This document shows, piece after piece, positions 1-12,900 of a stretch of 64,000 bases of DNA. The DNA is from Erythrocercus mccallii. Its lineage: Eukaryota > Chordata > Aves > Passeriformes > Dicruridae. The position numbers and the translations under genes are program-made. Every line of letters starts with the position of its first letter. The first letter of the stretch is position 1. The notes under the pieces are model-generated. The model was not told the DNA's origin. It saw nothing but the letters and a program-made list of their open reading frames with translations, and searched no databases. The stretch covers positions 248,001-312,000 of the forward strand of contig VZRG01000353.1 of the NCBI GenBank assembly GCA_013397435.1. The letters are read 5' to 3'.

Positions 1-3000
1 CTTCCTCTAGTAATGACTTAAACATGAGTTAAGGCTTTAGGAGACTATCTGAGAGTAAAGGTGACTGATCTTGCAAAGAGAGCCAGTGGTTATATGTGGG
101 ACCTTCAAGCAGAAACCCAGATCCCAGCAAAGAGTGTCATATCCAAAGGTGTCTTTTATAACTTCTTTTTAGTCATATTTTTTTTTATTTTATTTACAAA
201 CCTAGCACAGAAGTAGTGTCTCTACACGATGCCTGGGGCTCCTTGCTACCGTAGCTGTCATATGTTAGATAAAAAACACAAGGTTTGACAGCTGGCAACT
301 CCTAGAGATCTTCTGGAAAGCTGAAAATGTCTACTTTGGCAGACATGGTAACTGCACACTGAGCAGTTACATTCTGTTTTTCCCACATTTCCCTGCAGAG
401 TTCTGTGGCTGAGCAGGGTGTAGGTGTGTGCTTGCTCTTCATGAGCACATCACCTGGGCTGGATTATGGTTTAAATCCACGTTGTCCTTCAAGCTCTGCA
501 TGACTGAGGGAAATGTCGCTGTGGTGCCATCAAAGTGTCCCCAGGAGATGGCACTGGCAGAGCAGAGCCACGTTTGTTGTGTGAGAGGTATCTGCTCTCA
601 GGGGTCTGTCAGCCCATCGCTGCTGTCGAAACTCCTCAGTTTTGGTGTCACACTTCTGCCTGAGAACTCAAAAACCATGGGTTTAAGCCTGAATTATCAG
701 TGCTCAGAAGTGTGGCAGAGCTGAGCTTGGCACGTGGTGGTCTTCAGCAGCAGCTCCAAAAACCCCTTACAGAAGCACAGCCCTGCTCCCCTCTTGGCAT
801 CCAGGGCGAGGACACCAGACCACAGGAGCTGGTTGCAAAAATCAGGGAGAAGGCTGCAAACAGGTTTTCTTTTTTATTTTTTTTCCCTGGTGCTGTTTTA
901 CACTTGGCCATATGTTGGAAGTGTTTGTAAAATGCTTTAGGATCCTTTGAGAAAGGAATGTGATGTTTAACTGCCAGAAAATGCTGCTATTATGCAGCTA
1001 CTAAACATAGTGTTTTGCAAACTGCACATCCTGGAATAAATTTTCCTCCTCACAAAAGCTTTTTGCAACACACCTGCTATTTTGTCGTTCCCTGCTTTTC
1101 AGAAAACATGTTGATCCTTGAAGAAAAATAAATACAGACAGGGTTTTCAAGGATGTTTGAATAGCTTAGGGGCACAAATCCTTCCAAAAGGCCACAACCC
1201 AAGACATGGTCCTTTACTGTGTCTGCTCTGATTTCAGCGTGCTTTTGGGATGCCCCTGCACTTGGTTTGGTACTGGTCATAAATGATCGCCTGGGCTTCA
1301 GGGGACACCTGATAAAATGGTCAGGGCTTGTGTGAATAAAGATGGTAAAAATGTTACTGAGGCCTGATTTTGAGTTAAGTGGAACAATTGCAGTGGTTTG
1401 CTTAAGTGCTGACATTGCTGGTGCTCTCTAAGAGGGAGCTCCAAACACAGCCATAATAGTACAAATCAGTGCATATTTTAGAGTTACAGCCTAGCAGCTT
1501 GTATGAGGTGAATGGGTTTAGTTTCCTGGAGAGGGGCAGACAGGAGATCCTGGATATCCTCTCTGACCTCCCATTCTGCTTTCTCCAGTCTCTTGTGCCA
1601 AATCTGTGGGTCCCACGCAGATGTCGTGGATCCTCACTTCAGACACCTCTGTTTGGGCAACTAAATCCTGCCCAGGATTTAGAGTGCTCATCATCTTTCC
1701 ATGGATTTTGCATATTGGCATCCTGTTCCCAGTTCCTATGAAGTGAATCCCAATGACTGGCTTGGATGGAGCTGTTACCAACCACATCCCTACACAAAAC
1801 CCTGATAAACTGCTTGAAGATCACCTAGGGGAGAGAGGTGCTGTCTAAGACAGGTGGAAATTCCTGATTTATAGCCTTTGGTCCCATTCCTCTATCCTCC
1901 TCTCCTTTCCTGAAGTCGTTGCTGGTTTTTTCCAGCTCTAAATCCTTCTAGCAAAAAACCCCTCTATATTATGCCCAGGCCAGTGTTCCCCTATTTCTGA
2001 CTGGAGCTTCTGGATGTCTTCTGTTACCAGTTAGTAGTATTATTTAATATTAAAACTAATGATGTGGAAGGAATTAAGGAGACAGATGGAGGGACCATCC
2101 ACTACCCAGGCTAGAGCTGCCCCTGAAATTCAGGACAGAGTGGTGCTTCTTGTTCTACACTCACAAGCCTGAAGACAAATATTAAACAGGACTCTTTCCT
2201 AACAAAAAATAGGTTTTTTTCCACTGGATAAACTGTGCATTTTAGTAGTGAGAGTAAGAGTGGCACTTTCTCCAAGACTCTGATATTTTTTTTAAAAAAA
2301 AGGAAGACAACATCTCTCAGAATATAGTAGACATTGTGGGTGTTCTAAAGTGTTTTCTTCCAGTGTTCTGTATTCTGGAAGAGTTTAAATTAGAGAAACG
2401 CATGGGATACTTCCTATTCATAGACAATCCTGACCTGGCTGCATGAGTAGCCTTGAAGTCCAACAGGGTTTTTTCTGTCTTCATCCCCCCTCAATCGATG
2501 GGCAGGTGCAGATGCAGCAGCTTAAAAGGAGCGTGCCTTTGGTTTCCCCTGGAAGCCAAACCCCAATCCCGAGCTCCTTCATGCCCCGATGCCTTGGCTG
2601 GCCCTGGCTCTGCACGCTGCGCTTTAATAACCCACGAGTTGCCGTGTTGTCTGCAGGCTGCCAGATTATTTATACTCCATCTGTTCTTCCCCATCCGTGG
2701 GCTCGCCAGCCCTTCTCCATGGCTGCTGTTTGCCTGGCTGGGAGACGTGCACGGCTTCCCAATCCCTCTGTTGTTCTGCTGCCTTTTGATCCACTCCTGC
2801 CTCAGCTCCATTGAAGCCATTTATCTTTGTGAGAGCCAAGGGACACCACAGAGGGAGTAAGGATGTCTCTGATAGCAAAGGGTGAGGTGGAGCCTGGTGG
2901 TAACTCTGTGAGCAGTGAAGAGTTTGAACCCTCTCCAGCTCCCTCTTGACTGTGCAAGGATTTGGTTTGGGAGAGCAATCCAAGGAGGTGGGTGAAGCCA

Positions 3001-3388
3001 AGCCCTGAAGCCAAGGTGCTCTCAGAGTCTGTTTGGCAGCACCATATGAAATTCATGGTTGGAAGAGAAATGCTAGAGGCAGTTCAAGCCAAGTACGAGT
3101 GAGAACCAGGGCCCTCAGCCTTCCTCGTCCCTCTGGCATGTGTAGTTTTCTTCATTGCTTGCTGGGGTCCCTCAGGATGGGGTGAGGTCAGCAAAAGAGC
3201 CTGGTTTAGTTGAATCACTGCATCCAGGCTTGGTGTGGAGGAGTTTGTGACATCCTGAGGTCTTGCTTTCCACATCCCTGGGCAGTGTTTTCAACTGAGA
3301 GGGGCTGATGTGCACCTACAACACCATCTGCTCCCGTGTACAGGGTGGGTGATACCTAAAAGTCACCCATTTTAGGGCATTTTGCAAG

Positions 3389-3640
3389 GGCATGTAGTGA
3401 TAGGGCAAGGGGGAATGGCTTAAAACTGAAAAAGGGAAGGTTTAGATCAGATATTAGCAAGAAATTCTTTCCAATGGGGTTGGTGACAAAGTTGCCCAGA
3501 AGTTGTGGCTGCCCAATCCCTGGAAGTATTCCAGGCCAGGTTGGATTGGGCTTGGGATGGTGGAAGGTGTCTCTGTTCCTGGCAGAGGCTTTGGAATGAG
3601 ATGATCGTTAATGCCTCTTCCAACCCAAACCATTCCATGA
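3389..3640 (+). mobile_element. CR1 LINE 3' fragment
   Basis: Contains the GATATTAGCAAGAAATTCTT motif, the CCCAATCCCTGGAAGT segment and the 3' tail CTCTTCCAACCCAAACCATT, all typical of avian CR1 in sense orientation. 5'-truncated and diverged. Confidence 0.85.
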
Positions 3641-6424
3641 GTCTACTGTTGTCTGAAGATGAATTAATGTCCTCAAAGAAAGCAAAAGCAGCTGTGGTCC
3701 GTAGCTGTTTTTCAGGGTGGTTGCAGCTCACGATGTGCATTGAACTGCCTCCCGATCCTCTCTGCTCTAACAAATTCCTATTGATTCCTCAGTAACGATT
3801 CCTGCCACGACGTTACTGAGGGCAGCCTCAGTCCCTCCTCACAGTCAAGGGGGCTGTGTATTGAGGGGGTGTGAGCAGAGACACTGCTGGTTTCACTCTG
3901 AGCTGTTCCCACCTGTGCCCCCCTTTTTCTATGACTTTACCCCTGTAACACAACCGGGTCTCACCGGCAAACGCTTGAGAAGCGCCGTGGCTCTGAGATG
4001 CTTGAAAACCCAAACCGAACACACCAAAAAAACCCCAAGTGGATGAATTTCCATCTCTTTTGCCTCTGCCCGTGTTTCCAGTGCCCAGGCAGAGCCAAGC
4101 AGGTGCTGTGTGGGAGGGGATCTTTGCCCTAATGCCATCTGCGGCGGCCCGAGCCATACGGAGAAGGTGTGCTTGGATTTCGACTGGCTACTCTGCAATG
4201 TTGCTGTTTCTATGGTAACTATTTTTTATTCAACAAGAGGAGCTTAAAATCCGTAGGGCTAAATCCAATCCTCGGCAGAAGCATCTGCAGTTTTTCAAGG
4301 GGCTTTTCAGTAGGTGCAGTTTGTAGCTGGCTCTCGTTGCTTCGGGGTTGTGGTGTCTCTAAAACCTCCATCCCAGCAGCCTTTTCTTGTCATCCCACCC
4401 CACATCTCTACATTTTGGTCTTCCTCTGGTGGCACTTGTCAGTACAAGGGGACAATTTACACGTGTTGGGTCTTGCAGGGGATTTCTGTCTCCCTGCAGA
4501 GAGTGCACCTTCAGGGAAAATTGCTCTGTGTTCAGCAAAGGAAGTTGGTGAATCACAAACAAGACTGATTCATCTGCAAATAATGCAGTGGGTGCATTTG
4601 GTAGTGTTTCTTTATTTCTTTTTTTTTTTTTTCTCAATTAAAAAACAAATGCCAGATTCCTGTGGAGGCAATTTAACCACTGTTATTACTGTGTGACTGG
4701 TTCCCACACGTGAGCTTTGTGATTAAAATTAGGCTATTAGAAACAGCCAGTTTCTTGGAGAAATTAGAGAAAACATGGAAGGGAAGTGATTTTCAAAAAC
4801 AAAAACCAAATGAACTAATATGCTCCCAGTTATACCAGATGAGGCCTGCTCCTCTGTGTCCTTTTGTAGAGTAAACCAGGAGAGATGGGACTGAAGGCAA
4901 GAGTATTTCACACTGTTGTGGTTAAAGGAGGCTCAGATTCATAATTTATTAAGTGTTTCTAATCAGCCTCTCAACCTTGCAACTTTTCAGCATTCAAACT
5001 TTGTTCTGAATTTTGCATGAAGTTGCAGTTTTGTAATTTGCGTGCAACTGGCTGTCCTGGACCAAAAGAGCCATGACTTTTAAGAATATTTGAAAGTTAG
5101 CCTGAAATTCGAAAATCAGACCCAAATGAGAGCCTTTTGATCTTTTGTATACACTGTGTAAGCTGTTGCATTTAAAATTACATTATGCCAGTGGTCTTGA
5201 GCAGAACGGGCTTAAAAGTGGACATTTCACAACCTGAAAGTGATGCCCTTCCTTGGGTTTGGGGACACAGATAGAGCAGCCAGCCCAGAGTGCAGCTTCC
5301 CTGAGTGTCACAGACAAAAGCAGCTTAGCCAGGTCCCCCTGCTCTATCAGCTTTACCCAGTGCACTGTAAAATTACCTGAGCTCTGCTCTCGTGACATGG
5401 ACAAAATTGAGTTTATCTACACCCAAATGGCATTTTTTTAGCAGAAATTACATTTGTTGACCTAGTATTTAGCTACCAGGTTGGCCAGATGGCAGTGATG
5501 ATTTTGAAATTTCTCTTTCTAAGTCCATCACCTAAAACTAATAGTTACTGGGTTAATTATCAGGACTTACACATGTCACCCACACAGGTACTTCCCTAAG
5601 GCTTACTCATATACTTAAAGAGTTGCAAGGCTTTTCTGAATCTGTTTGTGGATCTCTTTTGGAGTGACATTTAGGCTGCCATGTCACCTGGCATTTCTGA
5701 AATTCGCACTGCTGGTGGCTTGTTAGCTGTGAGGGAGAAAACGATGTGGCTGTCTCAGACCCTAAAGAAGGAAGGCTGGGAATTTGGAGCCTGTTTCTGC
5801 TCCCAGCACTGTGGCTGACTCGTTACTTAACCTCCAGATGTTGCAGTTCCCAGCCCTGCCTGTGATGCTGGATGCAGCGAGCTGTTGCAAAGCCCATCTG
5901 TAATTTTTGCAGAATAATTACAGGAACACAAGCCATGTAAAGACGGAAATCGTGGTGCAGATGTGTATCAAAGCAGGGCTGTCTTGCAGGTGGCCCAGAG
6001 GGTCACAGGCTGTGCATTTGCAAGTGCACCCCGTGCTCTAAAGCTGTGAGCGTGGGGCTGAGTTTAATTGCTTTTTTGGGATTATAGTGAGAGCTTTGAC
6101 AGCTCTGGCTGTTGCCAGTGGGTTTGGACTGTGAGTGACAGACGTTCATTGAGGGGTTTTGCAGTGCTTCCACTCGTTACCCGTGAGCTGTAATCCATCA
6201 TGTTAGAGACTGTGACCCTTGGAGTGAGCAGCTGTGGTGCCCATGCCACGTTAATTTGTTGAATGTTTCGTGGCATGATTTTTCACTCTGCTGTAAGGGG
6301 CTCTCCTGCGTCCTTGTTGATTGTCAGTCCAGGTTACTTGACTGCTCCTCAGCAGCCAGAGGGTGTTTCCATTGCCCTGTCAGGGCTTGTGAACCCCAGG
6401 ACAAGCAATCTACTGGTATAAATT

Positions 6425-6660
6425 ACAGAATCACAGAATCATTGACTCATTTAGCTTGGAAAACACCTCCAAGATCGAGTCCAACCATTAACCCAGCACT
6501 GCCGAGCCCACCACTAAACCACATCCCCAAATGCCACATCTACACAACTTTTAAATCCCTCCAGGGATGATGACTCCAACGCTTCCCTGGGCAGCCTGTG
6601 CCAATGCTTGGCAGCCCATTCAGTGTAGAAATGTTTCCTGATATCCAGCCCAGACTTCTG
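6425..6660 (-). mobile_element. CR1 LINE 3' fragment, reverse
   Basis: Begins ACAGAATCACAGAATCATTG and continues to the reverse-complement ORF2 C-terminus, which translates as LDIRKHFYTEWAAKHWHRLP on the minus strand. 5'-truncated CR1. Confidence 0.88.
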
Positions 6661-8178
6661 TGTGGTCAGCGAGGCTGCTCCTGGGAAGCACTGACTGTGC
6701 CAGTAGGAGTAAAGGCCCACCATGCATGAGGCTTTAAAATGCTCCAGCTGGTCAAAACTATTCCGCCTGTTGTTCTCCATTTCAAAGGAAATTGAAAGTC
6801 ACTTGGAGAAGCTGCTAGAAAATAATGGCTGGTGACATCCTCGCTGGTGGCAGTTGAATGCTGTGAAATAGCAGCAAAGGGTCGAATTCTGCCACCCATT
6901 ATCATTTCAGGCATTTCTTTTGTTCAGCTGCAGAGCCTGGCGGGGACCAGGAGAAAGTCTCACCCCTCCAGTCCTTTCCTTGTAGCTGCTTTTATTAAAC
7001 AGGCGTCGTTCCTGTCAACGTGAATAAAGGGAAGAGAGAGCAGTTCATTATCCAGTGTATCACTTTGAGTCTAATACTAATTAAAAGCTTTGCCATCACT
7101 TCTCTGGAACCTATTCTTAGAAATTATGTAAATTAATTGGAGTTTTGAAGAGGAGCATATGCCAAATCCTGAGTAATTCCCTGCTGGCTGAGGCAGCTCC
7201 AGCACTGGAACCGGAGAATGGCATCAGGAATCTTTTTTCTTTCCTTTTGTGGCTGCAGAAATAAAAAGCTGCTTGGGTAAATTTTGATGGTTCTCTTTAG
7301 GCAGTGTACGAGACAGATTGAATATGCAGACCCTGACCATTTTCCAGAGAGGTACAATACAAAGGCTTTTTCTCCATGAAAGCTTTTCCATCTCAAAAAT
7401 GACATTTAACACAGAAAGGGTTTTTACTTCCACAGCATTTCTCCAAAGAAATGCATGTTCTTGCTTCAAAGAGGAGTTTGACCCTCAAAAGGGAGATGTA
7501 CTGAGATCCTATGAACTCCCCTTGTGAGTTCACTCTTGCTACTAATTTAATGGGGAAAATATTTACTTGCTATGCTGAATGACAAGGGAGGTTTGATCCC
7601 TAGGTACACAGCGCTTTTGAAATAAAATACCTTTAAACATTACTAGTGCTTTTCCCCCCCCCATCTGATTATTTTTCGCCTTTGGAAAAAAGCCAAAACA
7701 AATAGGAGAAACACCAAAGAAAGTGATTCAGATAAGAAGGAGAAGCAGTATGGTTTGGTGTCAGTATATTTTGGTCTCAATCAACAAATCACTTTAAAAG
7801 TTGATTAAACTACTTGAGTGTTTAAAGATAAACATGATTAAGTACTTTGGTGGATCTTGGCTTATTATGTGTTGAGGCTGGATCCGAGCGTGAGTTGAAT
7901 CATGGAACGTTTGTGGGGAGATGCTGATTCCAGATGCACATTTTGCAAAGTTGCCTTTTCTTTACAACCTCACCCCAAGGATTAAGAGACTCCGAGTGTG
8001 GATCCTCAGGCAGAAGGAGGCAGCCCTCCAGTCCAAATGCTATTTTTCCTTTAGGGATTTGAAGTTCAGTGCTGGTGAGATTGGAGTTTTGCAGCCATCA
8101 TTTTTTCCCTCTGAAGCCTTTTCAGTATTAAAGGTGGCAGTTTTCTGTAGGACCTTAAAGCACATCTCCTTCCTTTCC

Positions 8179-8395
8179 CAGGTTGCTGGCCTTGAACACT
8201 TCCAGGGATAGATACCCACAATTTCTCAGGGAAACCTGTTCTAGTGGCTCAGTTCACTCACAGTAAAGAATTTGTTGCTAATACCTGATCTAAATCTGCC
8301 TTTTTTCTGCTTAAAACCATTCTTCCTCATCCTATCATTGCATGCCCTTATGAGAAGGATGCTCAAACTCCTTGATGTCTGCTCCTTCCTCAGGC
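8179..8395 (-). mobile_element. Old CR1 LINE fragment, reverse
   Basis: Shows CTGGCCTTGAACACTTCCAG, then AGTAAAGAATTTGTTGCTAA and ATCTAAATCTGCC, the reverse-complement landmarks of CR1. The 3' tail is missing and divergence is high. Confidence 0.75.
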
Positions 8396-9799
8396 ATTAG
8401 TTCTGTGGGCTCTGGGCCATTATTCTTAAATATTCCTCAGTTTCCTCATCAGTATTTTCTTCTGCTTTGAGACAAAATTCATTATTTGAATGAACCATTG
8501 GTGGTTTTTTCCTGCTTTTTGGTTCTCACCAAAAAGGGCTCTGTAACACTGCAGGTTGGTAAGATGAAAACAACCATTAATTTAGCTGTGGTTGGAGCTT
8601 GTAAAAATCCTTATCTCTAGCAGCAGCTGGAATGTAAGATTCCAAAACAGAAGTTGTTAAGTCCTTACAAGTGCAGACAGTTCTTGGGAAAAGAAAGCAC
8701 AATGAAACACAACTTCGGATCAATAGAAAATCATTTTAGAACAAGAATACCCCATGTAGCAATGAATGTAGATGGGATTGTTGTTGCTAACCACTTATTA
8801 GATAGCAAACTTTCTGCATGTATTTTAGAGTAGTCTGTGAGTGCGTGCTAAATATAACATCATCTCTCTTTATGCTTGTATTGGCTAATGCACTAGTGGT
8901 TTAGAAACACCGTGGGACATTTTTCTTGAATGAACACAAAATGCAGTCATTACCCTTGAATTAGTGTGGCAGCTGGTGTGACTGTTAGATACAGGTCACA
9001 AGGGATGGAGTAATTAGGTGTTAAACACTAAATGGGTGGCAAACCCAGGAGTTGAATCTGGGTTGCTTCTGAATTTCAGGACTGCATCCTGCATCCCCAG
9101 AGCTGCTGTGGGGAACCCTCTGTGTGTAGCCTGTGGGTGCAGCCAGGTTTTATCCCAGGTGGAGGTGTTATGTTGGGCATGTACTTGAACACAGCTGCCT
9201 GTTTTCCCATTATCATTTTCTCTGGTTGCTCACATTTTGAGTCTAAATACACTGTCCAATCCTTAATCCATTTCCAGTCTCCTGGCTAGAAAAAAATACC
9301 TTGCCATCTTGGAGACCAGCCCAGGTGGTTATTTTGGTGCCCTGCAGGTGCTGACCATCCATCAGGGTAAATCAAGGCTGTGCTGAGCATCTTGTGCGTT
9401 ACCCTGGAGGGCTTCAGTTTGAGTCTTGGCACCTCTGGACTCTCAGTTGTTCCCAGAGGGTGGTGGCTGTCAGAGGTGGAGGGGCTCTGCCCACAGGAGA
9501 TTTTCAAGCAGCAGTTTCTCAGCCAGGTCCTCATTTTGGTGAGCACAATCTCCATGTGGACCAAGTTCTGGCTGGATGCTGCTGCTGAGGTGGACATATC
9601 TGTGCTTTAGGTATGATGGGCTTGGTGCTGTAGCTGTGTCCTCCAGGACTGAGGTTGTCCCCTCTATTTCTGTGGTTGTGTTGGCATGGAAGGCACACAG
9701 GATCAGCTAAGCTGACAAAACCCATGGGGATGCCTTTCGAATAGGTCTTCAGATGTATTTGCTCCTTCTTGGTGTCACCATGTGTTCCCCTTCCCACAG

Positions 9800-9901
9800 G
9801 ACCACGCTGATTTGAGAAACCACTTCTTCACTGTGGGGATGAAGCTGGAGGCAGTGAATGTGAGGGAGCCATTTCATATCTGTCCTGCATCAGTGACCAA
9901 G
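9800..9901 (+). CDS. SFMBT2: SFMBT2 exon: start of MBT repeat 3
   Basis: Acceptor CCCTTCCCACAG, donor GTGAGT; 102 nt, phase 0 on both sides, 34 residues beginning DHADLRNHFF. It carries the MBT core motif GMKLEAVN at residues 13-20 and ends PASVTK. This is the N-terminal beta core of the third MBT repeat. Its length is a multiple of three, so skipping would stay in frame but would destroy the repeat. Confidence 0.93.
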
Positions 9902-12900
9902 GTGAGTGCTCAGAAAGGAGGGATGGAAAGAGCCTGACTGGGAAACCTTTCCCGATTTCCACCACATTTAGAAAAAAAAAACAAACCAAGAGTGCTACTT
10001 AAGTGGTTGGAGAACACGTTAAGAAATAGATTTAAAATCTGTGGATGTTCCTAATTAATTGTTTCTTGCCCACAGCCATCACCAGCTGATTCCATGCACT
10101 CAAAAGCAATGGGAATGAGCACATTCATCCACCACTTGCATGCAAAAAAAAGGATCCCTCTTCTGTCTTTGTCTCCCCTCCATCCATATGTATTTTCCCT
10201 GCACAACTGAGAAACCTTTGGAAATAAAACAGTTGAATGGAGGTGATAGTTGGATATTTAATCCACACACTCAAATGCAAGAGAGGAAGGCTCTGGGGTT
10301 TTCAGGATCGTCTCCAGTCGCTGCTCAGCTGTGAGACCCTGAACCTCAGCGCTTTCCATTGCTTCATTTCACCCATCTCTAAAACTCCGGCTTTCATCTC
10401 TTGGGCAGAAATACTTTGATTAAAAGGTTAAAGTGAGAACAAATGATTTTCAGTGGTTTGATCCCCAGGTTTGGCTGTTTCAGCTGTCCATGTTACCTAA
10501 CATTGCAGCAAATCTAATGCCTCATTTTGGTCTCTTCTTTTTCACCCCTTAGGTTTTTAACAATCATTATTTACAAGTGACCATTGATGACTTGAGACCT
10601 GAACCCAGCAGAATCTCGATGCTTTGCCATGCAGATTCCTTGGGGATCTTGCCAATACAGTGGTGCCTTAAAAACGGAGTCAATCTCACACCTCCCAAGG
10701 GTTTGTATTCCTTCTCAGTGATTTTTGGGTTTACTCTGGAGGACATTTGCTTGTTAATATAGCCTTTAAAATTGCGGTGGTGGTTGCTGCAGAGCATCAG
10801 CTGAGGTATCTCAAGCCAGAGTGGTTCTCTGGAGTGACTGGGGCTGTTCTGGCTCCTACCAGCACATGAACATCTCAACAAATGTGTCTTTCTGGTGGAT
10901 CAATGTCCATGGGCTTTGAAGTCTGATCCAGGCTTGTGAAATCCTTGTGAATCCCCGTGGAATGAATACTAGCAGTTCTTTGTGTGTGTAGAGAGCAAAA
11001 GGAGCATTAAAAGTCCAATCACTCTACTGGCAAACTGTGTTTCATCTACCTTGATACAACACCGAGGCTGAGCAAAGCTCCTAAATCTGAGTGTCTGAGC
11101 TGAAAACAGCTGCCTGCCCAGGTGTGTGGAGGGATTTCCTCGGCTGTCTCAACAAATCCCAGGACACACTGCAAGCAGTGTTCAGGTCAGAGCCAGGAGA
11201 AATAGCCTCCAGCCCTGCTGTTCCTCAACTTCGTAGCAGAGCAATTAATTACTCCCAACTTCAGACAACCACCTGTGGTGCCCTAGCTATATTTCTTTGC
11301 TTGCAGAATGTGTTGGTTCCCTGGAATTTCAGGTTTTTGAAGCTGGCTGGGTTGTTGGTCTGTTGCCAAAAATCAGTGTTGATTGGGAGCAAGAAATGCC
11401 TCAAAAAGAAGAAAAAAATCAAGCGAAGTTCTGTGCATGAACTTTTGTCTTCATTTTGGAAAAAGCATGATGCTGCCAAACCCAGGGAAGGGAAGGGGTT
11501 ATTCCCTACCAGCTTCAGAATCCTCTTATGTATATCCAGAGTGCTTCTTCTGCACATGTAATTTGAAATTCCCACTAAAGTCCTGGAGCCCTGTGCGTGC
11601 CGCTGCATGTGGTGCATCCCTGATTGCTCTGCTGCTTCTGCTGAAATAAATCTGCTGTCTGGGACTTTAGCTCTCTCCTGCTGAAACCCAAGTGTATTGA
11701 TAATGCCCGTGTAAGCACTCACTGATATTGGCCAGAAAAGTTGCTAAAAATGAAAGTAAATGGAATTTTTTTTGTTTTTTTCTCACCCAAATTCACATGC
11801 AGCTTGCCCCAGGCAGGATAATTAACTGAAGGAGACCATAGGCTTAAAAATTTCCAATCCATGCTGATACAAAGCCTGTCTGAGATGGTATTTTATGGGT
11901 CAAGTGTGTGTGAACTCTCTTTTAGATGCCAACATTTTAAGACATATCTGAAGCATCCGTCGTGTGAATATTTTTCAACTTGGCCAGGCCTAGTGGGAGG
12001 TGTCCCTGCCCATGGCAGAGGGGTGGAACTGGGTCACCTTCTAGGCCCCTTCCAACCCAAACCATTCTTTGATTCTTTGATCTCATGTTATTGGGATCCA
12101 CCTGGACACCTGAGAAAGTGCAGAAAGTCTCTACTTATTCCCCTGGCGAAAATCAAATTTGCTTTCTCCTGTGAGATTAGAAATCCTAGGGGGAAGCTGT
12201 TAAAAAGGCATAAAGCCAGTGGTTGGTGTTGCTGGTTTTTCTATACTTTTTATAAGGGCTGCATGTCCAAACTGAATTTTAGCACCTTAAAACCTTTTCT
12301 ATGGGCAGACACATTCTTGGAGTTACTAAAATGTAATCAGATATTACAATGAGTTATTTAAAAATAAAGACAAATTGAACACAACAAAAACCCATAAACC
12401 AAATAAGAAAGCAGACAGAAAGTGAAAAGCATCCAAACCCCTGGTTAATTTAGGGTTGACAAGGAGGTTTTCTATTTCAAAATCAACAGGTTTTTTTTTT
12501 TTTTTTTTGTCAGAACAATGTGCCAGGTTGGGCTCTTGGAGTTTGGAGTCCTTTATTTGTCTGATATCCATTCTCTTGCCTTTTTGCCTATCAGGGCTTT
12601 ATTGAAGACAAACAAAGAGTAAATGGGTCATGAACAGGAGGTGCAAATATTTGCTACTCGAAATAGAGAGCAGTGTTTTCCTGTACAGTGCCAAAAATGA
12701 ATACTCATTAACTGCTGCTGTATAAACATTGAACAGGCTCTGTTTATATTTATTAGAGCAGGATTTATAGACCACTTCCCTTTAGAGTAACTATCATTGT
12801 TTTATGAGCTATTAAGTGGGGGGAAAAACATTTTGATAATGCTCTTAGTTGTAAAGCTTACTGAGGAAAAGCTACTTCCAAACCTCCAGTACGTTTGTAT

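Larger units (their letters stand above)
1..9799 (+). other. SFMBT2: Intron upstream of the first visible SFMBT2 exon
   Basis: No coding exon is visible. I looked for the end of MBT repeat 2 and the linker that should precede the 9800 exon and did not find them, so that exon probably lies left of the window. The stretch holds three CR1 remnants (3389-3640 on +, 6425-6660 and 8179-8395 on -). Short open frames here show no recognisable protein. A GC-richer block at about 2480-2830 has no assigned identity. Confidence 0.7.

Noticed and set aside
1518..1830. Overlapping open frames on the minus strand with protein-like composition
   Set aside because: No recognisable domain, no splice or start context and no repeat family I can name; left unassigned.
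1..9799. Search for a further upstream SFMBT2 exon (end of MBT2 and linker)
   Set aside because: No matching reading was found on the + strand; the exon is presumed to lie outside the window.
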